Source: Actinoplanes teichomyceticus ATCC 31121 (GTDB taxonomy: Bacteria > Actinomycetota > Actinomycetes > Mycobacteriales > Micromonosporaceae). Taken from it: DNA of 64,000 bases. Below, in pieces: positions 1 to 8,107 of this stretch. The DNA is taken from positions 2,629,001 to 2,693,000 of the forward strand of contig NZ_CP023865.1 of assembly GCF_003711105.1 (NCBI RefSeq), read 5' to 3'. The translations under genes were made by a program, and so were the position numbers. The notes beneath the pieces are model-generated. The model was not told the origin of the DNA, made no database searches, and saw only the letters and a list, made by a program, of their open reading frames with translations. Numbering within the stretch: position 1 is the stretch's first letter; the number at the start of each line of letters is the position of its first letter.

Positions 1-33
1 CGCGGGGTACGCACCGCGTCGTAGATGTAGGCC

Positions 34-435
34 TCAGAGGGCACGGGCGATCAGCTCCTTCATGATCTCGTCGGTGCCGTCGTAGATCTTGTGCACCCGG
101 GCGTCGGCGTACATCCGGGCGATCGGGTGCTCGGTGGTGCAGCCGTACCCGCCGAAGATCTGCAGGCACCGGTCGACGATCTCGCACTGGCCCTCGGTCA
201 GGTACGGCTTTGGCCATCGCGGCGGTCGCCATGTCCAGTTCACCGCGAGTGTGCCGGACGATGCAATCGTCGGAGCAAGACCCGGCCGGTCCTGCCGCGT
301 CAGCTGGTGGAAGCCGACCCGGGTGGTCCGGACCGCCCGGGTCCGGATCGCGTGCACGTCGGCGCCGCCGTCCGGCTCGGTCATCGCGATCGCGCCGATC
401 GGCTCGCCGCGGCACAGCCCGGGCAGCCGGCGCCG
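34..435 (-). pseudogene. acyl-CoA dehydrogenase remnant
   Basis: Remains of an FAD-dependent acyl-CoA dehydrogenase. The reading frame ending at 34 keeps the middle-domain motif AMTEPDGGADVHAIRTRAV and the C-terminal helix VDRCLQIFGGYG...ARMYADARVHKIYDGTDEIMKELIARAL. Between them about 100 or more residues that the family needs are missing. The stretch GELDMATAAMAK, typical of the C-terminal domain, is found at about 210-250 in a different frame from the downstream PYLTEGQCEIVDRC, so there is a frameshift near 211. No N-terminal domain is visible. The decay is clear; whether the original gene belonged with the TetR regulator and acyl-CoA synthetase to its right is a guess. Confidence 0.85.
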
Positions 436-777
436 CTTCTGCGGTCGGGCGTGCGCCACGGCTCGGCGTAGCCGCCCAGTCCGGGGCGTCGGCATCGGTA
501 CACCTTCGAGCACTGTTGGCGATGTGTCAACAAGCCGACGATGAAAGCCCGGATTCATCTTTTCTCGCGATGGGCCGCGCTGCCGGGTCGTTTCGTCACC
601 ATCCGCGGGTCGATGCCGGGCCGGATCCCGACGGTTGACGGATCGACGTGCCGTAAGGTCACCGCTGTGTCGACAGGGAGGCCGCCCGGCCACGCCACCG
701 GCGGAGCCGCTCGCGGATCCGCCGGGACTGCGGTGACGGGGCAGTCCAGCTCATCGCCGGGGGCGCGCGTCGCCGGT
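436..777. other. non-coding gap upstream of TetR gene
   Basis: No convincing gene is seen in these roughly 340 bases. An open frame runs from 541 into the TetR gene, but its translation before residue Met-778 is arginine/glycine-rich with no recognisable domain. The region probably holds the TetR promoter and more degraded sequence from the acyl-CoA dehydrogenase locus. Confidence 0.5.
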
Positions 778-1431
778 ATGGCGGCCGGGAACGGCCAGCA
801 GAACCGGTCATCGACCGGCCGGGCCGCGCCCGCTGCAGTCCATCGCCGCCGGCGGCTGGAACCGGACGCCCGGCGCGAGCAGATCATGTCGGTGGCGGTG
901 CGGCTGTTCGGCGAGCGGCCGTACGCCGACGTCTCCACCACCGACGTGGCCCGCGCCTCCGGAGTGGCCCGCGGGCTGGTCAACCACTACTTCGGGACCA
1001 AGAAGGAGCTCTACCTGGAGGTGGTCCGGGTGATGCTGACCGTGCCGGGGGTGGCTCTGGAGCGCCTGCCGCGGGGCGCCCCGGCGCAGCGGGTGGACGC
1101 CATCGTCACCTGGTTCCTCGACGTGGTGTCCCGGCACAGCACGTCCTGGCTGGCCGCGATCACGGCCGGCGGGATGGCCGGGGACGGCGACGTGGACCGG
1201 GTCATCGCCGAGGCGATCGACGTGGCCGCCGACAGCGTGCTGGCCGCCGTCGGGCCGGCCGGGCGCCCCGACGAGGCGTTGCGCGGGATGGCCCGGTCGT
1301 ACGTGGGGCTGGCCACCTGCACCGCGCGGGAGTGGCTGCAGCGGGGCGCGCTGACCCGTGAGCAGGTGCACACCCTGCTCACCACCACCCTGCTGACCAT
1401 GGTCGAGAAGGTGTTCCCGCGGGCCACCTGA
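778..1431 (+). CDS. TetR/AcrR family transcriptional regulator
   Basis: A 217-residue DNA-binding repressor-type protein. The N-terminal helix-turn-helix spans roughly residues 25-75: SVAVRLFGERPYADVSTTDVA followed by the recognition helix VARGLVNHYFGTKKELYLEV, the standard TetR pattern. The C-terminal ligand domain is alpha-helical and not diagnostic. I chose the ATG at 778 because it gives the usual family length and leaves a basic tail (HRRRRLEPDARREQI) before the HTH; the frame is open further upstream but that part looks non-coding. It lies between the acyl-CoA dehydrogenase remnant and an acyl-CoA synthetase, so a role in short-chain acyl-CoA metabolism is possible but unproven. Confidence 0.85.
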   Translation: MAAGNGQQNRSSTGRAAPAAVHRRRRLEPDARREQIMSVAVRLFGERPYADVSTTDVARASGVARGLVNHYFGTKKELYLEVVRVMLTVPGVALERLPRGAPAQRVDAIVTWFLDVVSRHSTSWLAAITAGGMAGDGDVDRVIAEAIDVAADSVLAAVGPAGRPDEALRGMARSYVGLATCTAREWLQRGALTREQVHTLLTTTLLTMVEKVFPRAT

Positions 1432-1543
1432 ACCCTGGCGGCGCGCCGTCGGCCGGTGCTGGTCCCCCGGAGGCGGTGTGCCGGAACTTCCGCCGGAGTG
1501 AAGAGGGCTGGACAACCCCGCCACCCCGGAGCAGCGTCAGATC

Positions 1544-3412
1544 ATGGCTGACTACCGGCAGACCTACCAGCGCAGCATCAGTGATCCCGAGGGCTTCTGG
1601 CGGGACGCCGCGACCGGCGTCTCCTGGCACGTCCCGCCCACCCGGATCCTCGACGACAGCGAGGCCCCGATCTTCCGCTGGTTCCCCGGCGCCGAGCTGA
1701 ACACCTGCTACAACGCCCTGGACCGGCATGTCGACGGCGGGCGCGCCGAGCAGCCCGCGCTGATCCACGACAGTCCGGTCACCGGGGTCACCCGCACCTA
1801 CTCGTACCGTGAGCTGCGGGACCGGGTCGCGGTCTTCGCCGGTGCGCTGCGCCGGCTCGGGGTGGCGCGCGGCGACCGGGTGGTGATCTACATGGCGATG
1901 GTCCCGGAGACGGTGATCGCGATGCTGGCCTGCGCCCGGCTCGGCGCGGTGCACTCGGTGGTCTTCGGTGGGTTCGGCGCGCGCGAGCTGGCCGCCCGGA
2001 TCGACGACGCCCGCCCGAAAGTGATCGTCGCGGCGTCGTGCGGGCTGGAGACCGGCCGGGTGATCGCCTACCAGCCGATGCTGGACGCCGCGCTGCGCCA
2101 GGCCGCCCACAGCCCGGACCACTGCGTGCTGCTGCAGCGGCCCGAGCAGCCCGCCACGCTGCGGCCGGGGCGGGACCTGAGCTGGGCCGACGCGGTGGCC
2201 GGGGCGCAGCCGGCGGAATGCGTCCCGGTGCTGGCCACCGACCCGCTCTACATCCTCTACACCTCCGGCACGACCGGACGGCCCAAGGGCGTGGTGCGCG
2301 ACAACGGCGGGCACGCGGTCGCGTTGCGGTGGTCGATGGGCAACATCTTCGGCGTACGGCCGGGCGAGGTGTTCTGGGCCGCGTCCGACGTCGGGTGGGT
2401 GGTCGGGCACTCGTACATCGTCTACGCGCCGCTGCTGACCGGCGCGACCACGGTGCTCTACGAGGGGCGGCCGGTGGGCACCCCGGACGCCGGCGCGTTC
2501 TGGCGGGTGGCCGCCCAGCACCGGGTGGTCAGCATGTTCACCGCGCCGACCGCGCTGCGCGCGATCCGCAGGGAGGATCCCGACGGCAAACACCTCCACG
2601 GGTACGACCTGCGCGCCCTGCGCCTGCTGTTCCTGGCCGGGGAGCGGCTGGACCCGCAGACCTACCACTGGGCCGGCGACCTGCTCGGCGTACCCGTGAT
2701 CGACAACTGGTGGCAGACCGAGACCGGCTGGCCGATCGCGGCGAGCCCGCGCGGTGTCGAGGAGCTGCCCACCAAGCCCGGCTCGCCGTCGGTGCCGATG
2801 CCCGGTTACCGGGTGCGGGTCGTCGACGAGTCCGGCGCCGACGTGCCGCCCGGCGTGGAGGGCGCGATCGTGCTGGAGCTGCCGCTGCCGCCGGGCTGCC
2901 TGCCGACGCTGTGGCGCGACGACGAGCGGTACGTCCGCTCCTACCTCTGCACCCACCAGGGCAACTACCTGACCGGCGACGGTGGCCGCTTCGACGCCGA
3001 CGGCTACCTGTACGTGCTGGGCCGCACCGACGACGTGATCAACGTGGCCGGCCACCGGCTGTCCACCGGGGCGATGGAGGAGGTGCTGGCCGCCCATCCG
3101 GCGGTCGCCGAGTGCGCGGTGATCGGCGTGCACGATCCGCTCACCGGTCAGGCGCCGCGGGCGTTCGTGGTGCTCAAGGCCGGCGCCGACGCGTCCGGGC
3201 TGGAGGCGGACCTGCTCGGGCGGGTGCGCGCGCAGATCGGGCCGGTCGCCGCGCTGCGCCGGGTGGACGTGGTGGCCGCGCTGCCCAAGACCCGTTCCGG
3301 CAAGATCCTGCGCGGCACGATGCGGGGCATCGCCGACGGTACGGACACCCCGGTCCCGTCCACGATCGAGGACCCGGCGGTCCTGGAGGCGTTGCGCCCG
3401 CTGCTGCGGTGA
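1544..3412 (+). CDS. prpE: propionyl-CoA synthetase (acetyl-CoA synthetase-like, ANL superfamily)
   Basis: Activates propionate (possibly also acetate) to its CoA thioester through an acyl-adenylate, in the cytoplasm. At 622 residues it has family length. The N-terminus (SISDPEGFWRDAA, then TCYNALDRHVDGG) matches the acetyl/propionyl-CoA synthetase cap. The AMP-binding loop TSGTTGRPKG starts at residue 240, WWQTETGWPIA is the acyl-pocket/adenine motif, and the C-terminal LPKTRSGKILR places the catalytic, potentially acetyl-regulated lysine at K587. DNWWQTETG and the PrpE-like GVVRDNGGHAVAL favour propionate over acetate. No methylcitrate-cycle genes lie beside it, although two citrate synthase genes occur about 40 kb away. 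Start at ATG 1544, preceded by GGAG about 10 bases upstream. Confidence 0.88.
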   Translation: MADYRQTYQRSISDPEGFWRDAATGVSWHVPPTRILDDSEAPIFRWFPGAELNTCYNALDRHVDGGRAEQPALIHDSPVTGVTRTYSYRELRDRVAVFAGALRRLGVARGDRVVIYMAMVPETVIAMLACARLGAVHSVVFGGFGARELAARIDDARPKVIVAASCGLETGRVIAYQPMLDAALRQAAHSPDHCVLLQRPEQPATLRPGRDLSWADAVAGAQPAECVPVLATDPLYILYTSGTTGRPKGVVRDNGGHAVALRWSMGNIFGVRPGEVFWAASDVGWVVGHSYIVYAPLLTGATTVLYEGRPVGTPDAGAFWRVAAQHRVVSMFTAPTALRAIRREDPDGKHLHGYDLRALRLLFLAGERLDPQTYHWAGDLLGVPVIDNWWQTETGWPIAASPRGVEELPTKPGSPSVPMPGYRVRVVDESGADVPPGVEGAIVLELPLPPGCLPTLWRDDERYVRSYLCTHQGNYLTGDGGRFDADGYLYVLGRTDDVINVAGHRLSTGAMEEVLAAHPAVAECAVIGVHDPLTGQAPRAFVVLKAGADASGLEADLLGRVRAQIGPVAALRRVDVVAALPKTRSGKILRGTMRGIADGTDTPVPSTIEDPAVLEALRPLLR

Positions 3413-3454
3413 CCGGGTGTGCGGGGCCGGTGGAGGGCGGCGCCGCACACCCGG
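3413..3454. terminator. inverted repeat between convergent prpE and sulfatase genes
   Basis: Perfect 12-base arms CCGGGTGTGCGG (3413-3424) and CCGCACACCCGG (3443-3454) begin immediately after the prpE stop and end just before the stop of the convergent gene. A bidirectional, U-less terminator of the kind common in actinobacteria is the simplest reading. Confidence 0.6.
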
Positions 3455-3460
3455 CCGGAC

Positions 3461-5584
3461 TCAGTGCGTGGTGCCGCCGGGGCCCATCGCGGTGAGGAAC
3501 CTGTCGCGGAAGGCGCTCATCGGCCAGACCGGCGCGCCGGCGGCCGGTTTGAGCCCGTCGGTCCAGCCCCAGCCGGCGATCCGGTCGAGCACGGCCGGGT
3601 CCTTGGCGACGATCGTGATCGGCACGTCATGGCTGGCGTTCTCGCCGGTCACCACCGGGGACGGCTGGTGGTCGCCGAGGAAGACCATGACCAGGTTGTC
3701 GTTGCCGTACCGGGTGATCCAGTCGACGAGCGTGGTCAGCGAGTACTGGATCGACCTGCCGTACTCGCGGCGGACCTTGGCCGAGGCGGTCCAGATCTCC
3801 GCCTTGCCGGGCTGCCGGGCCACGACACCGCGGTAGATCGAGCCGTCGCCGACCTGGTCCCAGTCCAGCAGCTCGGGAATCGGCGCCCACGGGGTGTGGC
3901 TGGAGACCAGCGGCATCTCCACGAAGAGCGGCCCGCGGCCGGGCTTGGCGTACTCGACCTCGGTGAACTTCTTGAGCGTGTACTGGTCGGGCATCGGCGC
4001 CCAGCTGAACTTGGGGCCGTGGTAGCCCAGGTTGCGCGAGTCCCAGACCCGGTCGAAGCCGTAGAAGTTGCCCTCCGGCCAGGCCCGGGTGGCGCCCGGC
4101 ATGACGCTGACGGTGTCCCAGCCGGCCTTCTGGAACAGGCTCGGCAGGGTGAGCCGGGTGCTGGCGGTCAGGTTGCGGTACCGGCCCTGGTTGTTGATCC
4201 ACAGCCCGGACATGGTGGTCGAGTGGGCCAGCCAGCTGCCGCCGCCGAAGGTGGGCGAGGTCAGCCAGCCGCTGCGGGCGGCGAAACCGGCGGCCGTGAG
4301 CTTGGCGGCGCCGGCGTCCAGGACCGCGTCGACGCCGGGGGCCAGGCCGGGCGCCTCGACCGCGTTGCGGCCGTAGCTCTCCACGAAGGTGAGCATGACG
4401 TCCTTGCCGGTCAGCCCGGTCAGCAGCTGGCCGGCCGGGACGTTCTGGAACGCGTCGACCTTGACCTCGCGGCTGAAGGCGGCCTCGTTGCGGATCCCGG
4501 CGCGGGCCTGCCCGGCCCGGTCCCAGGCGTAGCTGAGCGTGGTACGGGCCGCGAGCGGGACGGTCGGCAGCACCGTGGTCACGCCCGTGGTCAGGGCCAG
4601 GCTCCAGGCGAGCGCGATGCCACCGGCGGCGACGGCGGACCGGCGGCGGTCGCGGCCGAGCAGCGCGGTGACGCGCAGGCACGCCCAGGTGGTGGTGCCC
4701 AGCACGGCGACGACCAGCAGCGCGACGGCGGCCACCGCGCCGACCGCGCCGGCCGGGCCGTACGACTCGTGCACGAAGTCGTAGGCGTCGTCGAACAGCA
4801 CCCAGTCGAGCACCGGGTCGAACGGCCGGGCGAGGAACTTGAAGAAGCCCATGTCCAGGCACTTCTCGATGACCAGCCAGCCGAGCACGAGCCCGCCCAG
4901 CGCGGCCATGACCTGCCGGGGGCGGCGGGGCAGCACGATCAGCACGGCGATGCCGATGGCCGCCTCGACCGGGATCCGGGTGAAACTGGCCGGGGTGAGG
5001 CGGCGCAGCACGTTCGGGTAGAGCAGGGCGGCGTAGACGATCAGGCAGGCGAGCACGGTCAGGCTGTGGCTGATCGCGGGCCGGCGCAGAAGGGCGCGTA
5101 CGCGGCCGGGCGGCTTCGGCGCGGACCGCCCGGTCCCGTCCGGCTGTGGTGCCGCGGACCGCTCGGTCCGGTCCTGCGTGCCGCCCCCGATCTTGGGGCC
5201 GGAAGCGGACCGGCCGGTCCCGCCCCCGGCGCCGGGGGTGTCCGGCGCGGACGGTGCGGTCCGCGTTCCGGGGCCTTCCGCGGCCTCGGCGCCGGGGGCG
5301 TCGGGCGCGGACGGTGCGGTCCGCGTTCCGGGGCCTTCCGCGGCCTCGGCGCCGGGGGCATCGGGCGCGGACGGTGCGGTCCCGGTTCCAGGGTCCGTCC
5401 CGGTTCCGGGGTCCGTCCCGGTCCCGGCGGTCGGGGTGCCGGCGGCGGTCGGTTCGGTGCCGGGGCCCTCCGCGGCCTCGACGGTCGGCGTGGCGGCGGT
5501 GGACGGCCGGGTCCCGGCCGCGGCGCTCGCCGTGGTCGGCTGATCGTCCAGGCTCTGCTGGTCGGCGGGGTGGTTGTGTGGCAC
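3461..5584 (-). CDS. membrane-anchored sulfatase-like (LTA synthase/alkaline phosphatase superfamily) protein
   Basis: About 707 residues in three parts: a Pro/Ala/Gly/Thr-rich N-terminal tail (residues 1 to ~165) containing a 20-residue repeat, about five hydrophobic segments (for example LTVLACLIVYAALLYP, AGAVGAVAAVALLVVAVLG), and an extracellular sulfatase/phosphotransferase domain. The domain keeps FVESYGRNAVE (metal and nucleophile region), the SPTFGGGSWLAHSTTMSGL segment, FVEMPLVSSHTPW, and the distal metal motif FLGDHQPSPVV. In this family such proteins transfer phosphoglycerol or similar groups to cell-surface polymers; the substrate here is unknown. Start is uncertain: GTG at 5584 leaves the tail intact but lacks a clear ribosome-binding site. 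It is divergent from the next gene and convergent with prpE. Confidence 0.8.
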   Translation of the reverse strand: MPHNHPADQQSLDDQPTTASAAAGTRPSTAATPTVEAAEGPGTEPTAAGTPTAGTGTDPGTGTDPGTGTAPSAPDAPGAEAAEGPGTRTAPSAPDAPGAEAAEGPGTRTAPSAPDTPGAGGGTGRSASGPKIGGGTQDRTERSAAPQPDGTGRSAPKPPGRVRALLRRPAISHSLTVLACLIVYAALLYPNVLRRLTPASFTRIPVEAAIGIAVLIVLPRRPRQVMAALGGLVLGWLVIEKCLDMGFFKFLARPFDPVLDWVLFDDAYDFVHESYGPAGAVGAVAAVALLVVAVLGTTTWACLRVTALLGRDRRRSAVAAGGIALAWSLALTTGVTTVLPTVPLAARTTLSYAWDRAGQARAGIRNEAAFSREVKVDAFQNVPAGQLLTGLTGKDVMLTFVESYGRNAVEAPGLAPGVDAVLDAGAAKLTAAGFAARSGWLTSPTFGGGSWLAHSTTMSGLWINNQGRYRNLTASTRLTLPSLFQKAGWDTVSVMPGATRAWPEGNFYGFDRVWDSRNLGYHGPKFSWAPMPDQYTLKKFTEVEYAKPGRGPLFVEMPLVSSHTPWAPIPELLDWDQVGDGSIYRGVVARQPGKAEIWTASAKVRREYGRSIQYSLTTLVDWITRYGNDNLVMVFLGDHQPSPVVTGENASHDVPITIVAKDPAVLDRIAGWGWTDGLKPAAGAPVWPMSAFRDRFLTAMGPGGTTH
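5221..5390. repeat. 60-bp tandem repeat inside the sulfatase N-terminal tail
   Basis: Nearly identical 60-base units repeat about 2.8 times (compare 5221-5280, 5281-5340, 5341-5390). Read on the minus strand each encodes a 20-residue unit (SAPDAPGAEAAEGPGTRTAP), so the repeat preserves frame. The flanks carry further shorter GTDPGT-type repeats. It lengthens an intrinsically disordered cytoplasmic tail. Confidence 0.85.
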
Positions 5585-5677
5585 GTCTGTGGGAACGGAG
5601 GGCCGCCACGGATGGTTCAGCCGGTGCCCAACTTCCCCGTACGATGTCGATCTTCTACGGCGGGCAGGAGCAGGTTG

Positions 5678-6367
5678 TTGACCGATCGCACGATCCTCGT
5701 CATCCCGGTCGACCGGGTCGCCGGCCTGGACATCCCGCCGCTGGCCGTGGACACCGGCGGGAGCGACCCGGAGTGGGTGGACTGGCCGATCGGGTCCTGG
5801 CCGTTCCGGCGTGCGCCGTCGCTGCGGCTGCCGCTGAGTCCGGAGGCGGCCGCCAAGGTCCGCCGGCGCCTGCGCGTCGCGCCCTACCTGACCGCCGCCC
5901 ACTGGACCGTCGTGCTGGGCTACCTGGGTTCGACGGTGCTCTTCCACCGGGATGCCGGCCCGGGCTTCCCGGTCGTCCCGATGGTGCTGCTGGCGCTGAT
6001 GACCGTGCTGTCGCTGGCGGCCGCCCCGAAGCCTCCGGTCCGGCAGGCGCCGCGGCGGCAGTACGGCCGGCTGTGCCTGGAAGCGGTGCCGGGCGAGGTC
6101 GCCCGGCTGTGGTGGGCGGCCAATCCGGGCCTGCGTGACACCCCGCGGTTCGCGCCGCGCCGCTACCCGCGCCGGTTCTACGCGCTGTCCGGTGGCGCCC
6201 TGATCGCGGCGTCGATCCTGCTCGGTGTCCTGCTGACCAACGACGGCCGGGAGAATCCCGAGCCGCTCTACCCGGCGGTGCCGCTGCTGTTCCTCGTCGG
6301 TATCGGGGTGACCGGCAAGGTGCTGCCGCCCGGCTACATCCGGTTCGACCGGAGCGGCTCGGCCTGA
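5678..6367 (+). CDS. conserved-type membrane protein of unknown function
   Basis: About 229 residues with four likely membrane segments in two pairs: AAHWTVVLGYLGSTVLF and FPVVPMVLLALMTVLSLA, then YALSGGALIAASILLGVLL and YPAVPLLFLVGIGVTGKVL. The N-terminal 65 residues and the 70-residue stretch between the pairs (RRQYGRLCLEAVPGEVARLWW) are predicted cytoplasmic. I do not recognise the family. No ATG is available; TTG at 5678 sits 7 bases after AGGAG (5666-5670), and a second TTG at 5675 is the alternative. It is divergently transcribed from the sulfatase gene with under 100 bases between them. Confidence 0.65.
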   Translation: MTDRTILVIPVDRVAGLDIPPLAVDTGGSDPEWVDWPIGSWPFRRAPSLRLPLSPEAAAKVRRRLRVAPYLTAAHWTVVLGYLGSTVLFHRDAGPGFPVVPMVLLALMTVLSLAAAPKPPVRQAPRRQYGRLCLEAVPGEVARLWWAANPGLRDTPRFAPRRYPRRFYALSGGALIAASILLGVLLTNDGRENPEPLYPAVPLLFLVGIGVTGKVLPPGYIRFDRSGSA

Positions 6368-6426
6368 TCCCGGCGGCCCGGCCCGGCAGGCAGGCAGGTG
6401 TCGCGGACGTCATAGCTCTCTTGCGA

Positions 6427-6451
6427 ATTTCCTATGTGACCTATAGGAAAT
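6427..6451. promoter_or_regulatory. 25-bp palindrome, candidate operator of the ABC/monooxygenase operon
   Basis: Perfect inverted repeat ATTTCCTAT-N7-ATAGGAAAT, AT-rich in a very GC-rich background, placed 19 bases before the first ATG of the operon with the ribosome-binding site GAGAGAGGAGG immediately after it. The core TCCTAT-N7-ATAGGA recurs in related form at 24718-24737 and 34443-34461, each upstream of another predicted organosulfur gene. Confidence 0.8.
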
Positions 6452-6469
6452 AGAGAGAGGAGGTCGTCC

Positions 6470-8107
6470 ATGCGTCCCGTCCGCATCACCGCCGCCAGCC
6501 TTGTCGCCACCACCCTGCTGCTTCTCGCCGGCTGCTCGGCCGAGCCGTCCGGCGCCGCCGCCGGTCCCGGCGAGCCGGTCACCGGCGGCTCGCTGACCTG
6601 GGCCGTCGAGACCGAGCCGATCACCTTCAACCCGCACCAGTACGCCCAGGCCAAGACCCGCCTGCTGGTCTGGAACACCTTCGAGGCGCTGCTCACCCAC
6701 GACGACAAGGGTGGCTACCTGCCCTGGCTCGCCAGCGGCTACCAGGTCTCCCCGGACGGCCGGACCTACACGTTCGAGCTGCGCGGCGACGTCACCTTCA
6801 CCGACGGCACGAGATTCGACGCGGCCGCGGTCAAGGCCAACATCGATCAGCTGCGCACCGAGGGTTACGCGCCCACCGTCGCCGCCGTCCAGCTCAAGAA
6901 CCTCGACCGGGTCGAGGTGAAGGACGACACCACCGTCGTGTTCCACCTGAGCCGCCCGGACGTGCTCCTGCTCGACTTCCTCTCCTCGCCGCAGGGCGCC
7001 CAGGTGTCGCCGAGATCGCTGCGGGAGGCGAGGAACCTCAAGGCCGGCGGCCCGGAGCTGGCCGGCACCGGCCCGTTCGTGCTGGACCGCTACACGCCCG
7101 GCCAGGAGGTGCACTTCCGCCGGAACCCCGCCTACCACTGGGCGCCGGCCAACGCCGGGCACACCGGGCCGGCGTACCTGGACGAGATCACCTACCGGTT
7201 CCTCAAGGAGTCGTCGGTGCGCGTCGGCGCGCTGACCTCCGGGCAGGTGCAGGTGATCGAGGGCGTGCCGGCCACCGACGAAGCGTTGATCAGCGCGAAC
7301 CGGAACCTGGTCCTGCGGCGCGGGCTCAACTCCGGATCGGCGTACTCGTACTACTTCAACACCGCCCACGCGCCCTTCGACGACCCGCGGGTGCGCCAGG
7401 CGTTCCGGGAGGCGGTGGACGTGCCCGCGGTGCTGGCCGGGGTGTACCGCGACACCGCCACCCGGGCGTGGAGCGTGATCGGGCCGACCAGCCCGTTCTA
7501 CGACCGGACGCTGGAGGGCAGCTACGGCGGGAACGCCGCCGAGGCCAACGAGTTGCTCGACCGGGCCGGGTGGGCGACCCGCGACGCGCAGGGCTACCGG
7601 ACCCGGGACGGCAGACGGCTGACGGTACGCCTGGTGCAGTCCGCGCCGTTCGTCCGCGACCGCCGCGACGTGCTGGCCCAGGCGGTGCAGGCGGCGGTCA
7701 AGCAGAGCGCCGGCATCGACCTGCAGGTGCGGCTGGTCGACCAGGGCACCGCGACCCAGGCCCTGGCCGACGGCGAGTACGAGGTGTTCGACAACTCCCG
7801 CGCCGACACCGACGCCGGCGCCGCGCTGAACCTGCTGCTGCACTCCACCGGAGCGATCAACCGGACCGGTGTGCGCAGCGCCGAGCTGGACCGGCTGCTC
7901 GACGCGGGCGTGGCCAGCACCGATGCGGCGAAGCGGACCGCGGCGTACCGGACCCTGCAACGGCGGGTGGTCATCGAGCAGGCCCTGGCGCTGCCGCTCT
8001 ACGCGCCGCAGGACCAGATCGCCGCGGCCCGGACGGTCGGCGGCATCGGCTTCGAACCGACCGCCGGGGTCCCGGTCAGCGCCTACCACCTGTGGCTGGC
8101 CCAGTGA
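6470..8107 (+). CDS. ABC transporter substrate-binding lipoprotein (peptide/nickel/opine family 5)
   Basis: A 545-residue lipoprotein that should capture substrate outside the membrane and deliver it to the two permeases that follow. The signal peptide ends in the lipobox LLLAGC with lipidated Cys22. The mature protein shows the family-5 features GGSLTWAVETEPITFNPHQYA at the N-terminus, LASGYQVSPDGRTYTFELRG, and FDDPRVRQAFREAVDV. It heads a translationally coupled operon (stop overlaps the GTG of the next gene). Because the operon continues into four flavin monooxygenases and lies behind the sulfur-type palindrome, the cargo is more likely a small organosulfur compound than a peptide; this is inference. 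Confidence 0.88.
   Translation: MRPVRITAASLVATTLLLLAGCSAEPSGAAAGPGEPVTGGSLTWAVETEPITFNPHQYAQAKTRLLVWNTFEALLTHDDKGGYLPWLASGYQVSPDGRTYTFELRGDVTFTDGTRFDAAAVKANIDQLRTEGYAPTVAAVQLKNLDRVEVKDDTTVVFHLSRPDVLLLDFLSSPQGAQVSPRSLREARNLKAGGPELAGTGPFVLDRYTPGQEVHFRRNPAYHWAPANAGHTGPAYLDEITYRFLKESSVRVGALTSGQVQVIEGVPATDEALISANRNLVLRRGLNSGSAYSYYFNTAHAPFDDPRVRQAFREAVDVPAVLAGVYRDTATRAWSVIGPTSPFYDRTLEGSYGGNAAEANELLDRAGWATRDAQGYRTRDGRRLTVRLVQSAPFVRDRRDVLAQAVQAAVKQSAGIDLQVRLVDQGTATQALADGEYEVFDNSRADTDAGAALNLLLHSTGAINRTGVRSAELDRLLDAGVASTDAAKRTAAYRTLQRRVVIEQALALPLYAPQDQIAAARTVGGIGFEPTAGVPVSAYHLWLAQ

Noticed and set aside
541..777. N-terminal extension of the TetR gene
   Set aside because: Would give a 296-residue protein with a non-protein-like first 79 residues; family length fits Met-778.
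1379..3448. Long minus-strand open frame opposite prpE
   Set aside because: His/Arg/Gly-rich shadow of the strongly conserved prpE on the other strand, typical of high-GC DNA.
3419..6367. Very long plus-strand open frame opposite the sulfatase gene
   Set aside because: Up to about 5670 its translation is compositionally biased (Gly/Arg/Asp/Val) and mirrors the real minus-strand gene; only the last 229 codons look like a protein.
6368..6469. Possible riboswitch upstream of the ABC/monooxygenase operon
   Set aside because: The gap is about 100 bases and the 25-bp palindrome is better explained as a DNA operator; no riboswitch consensus such as SAM or T-box is seen.
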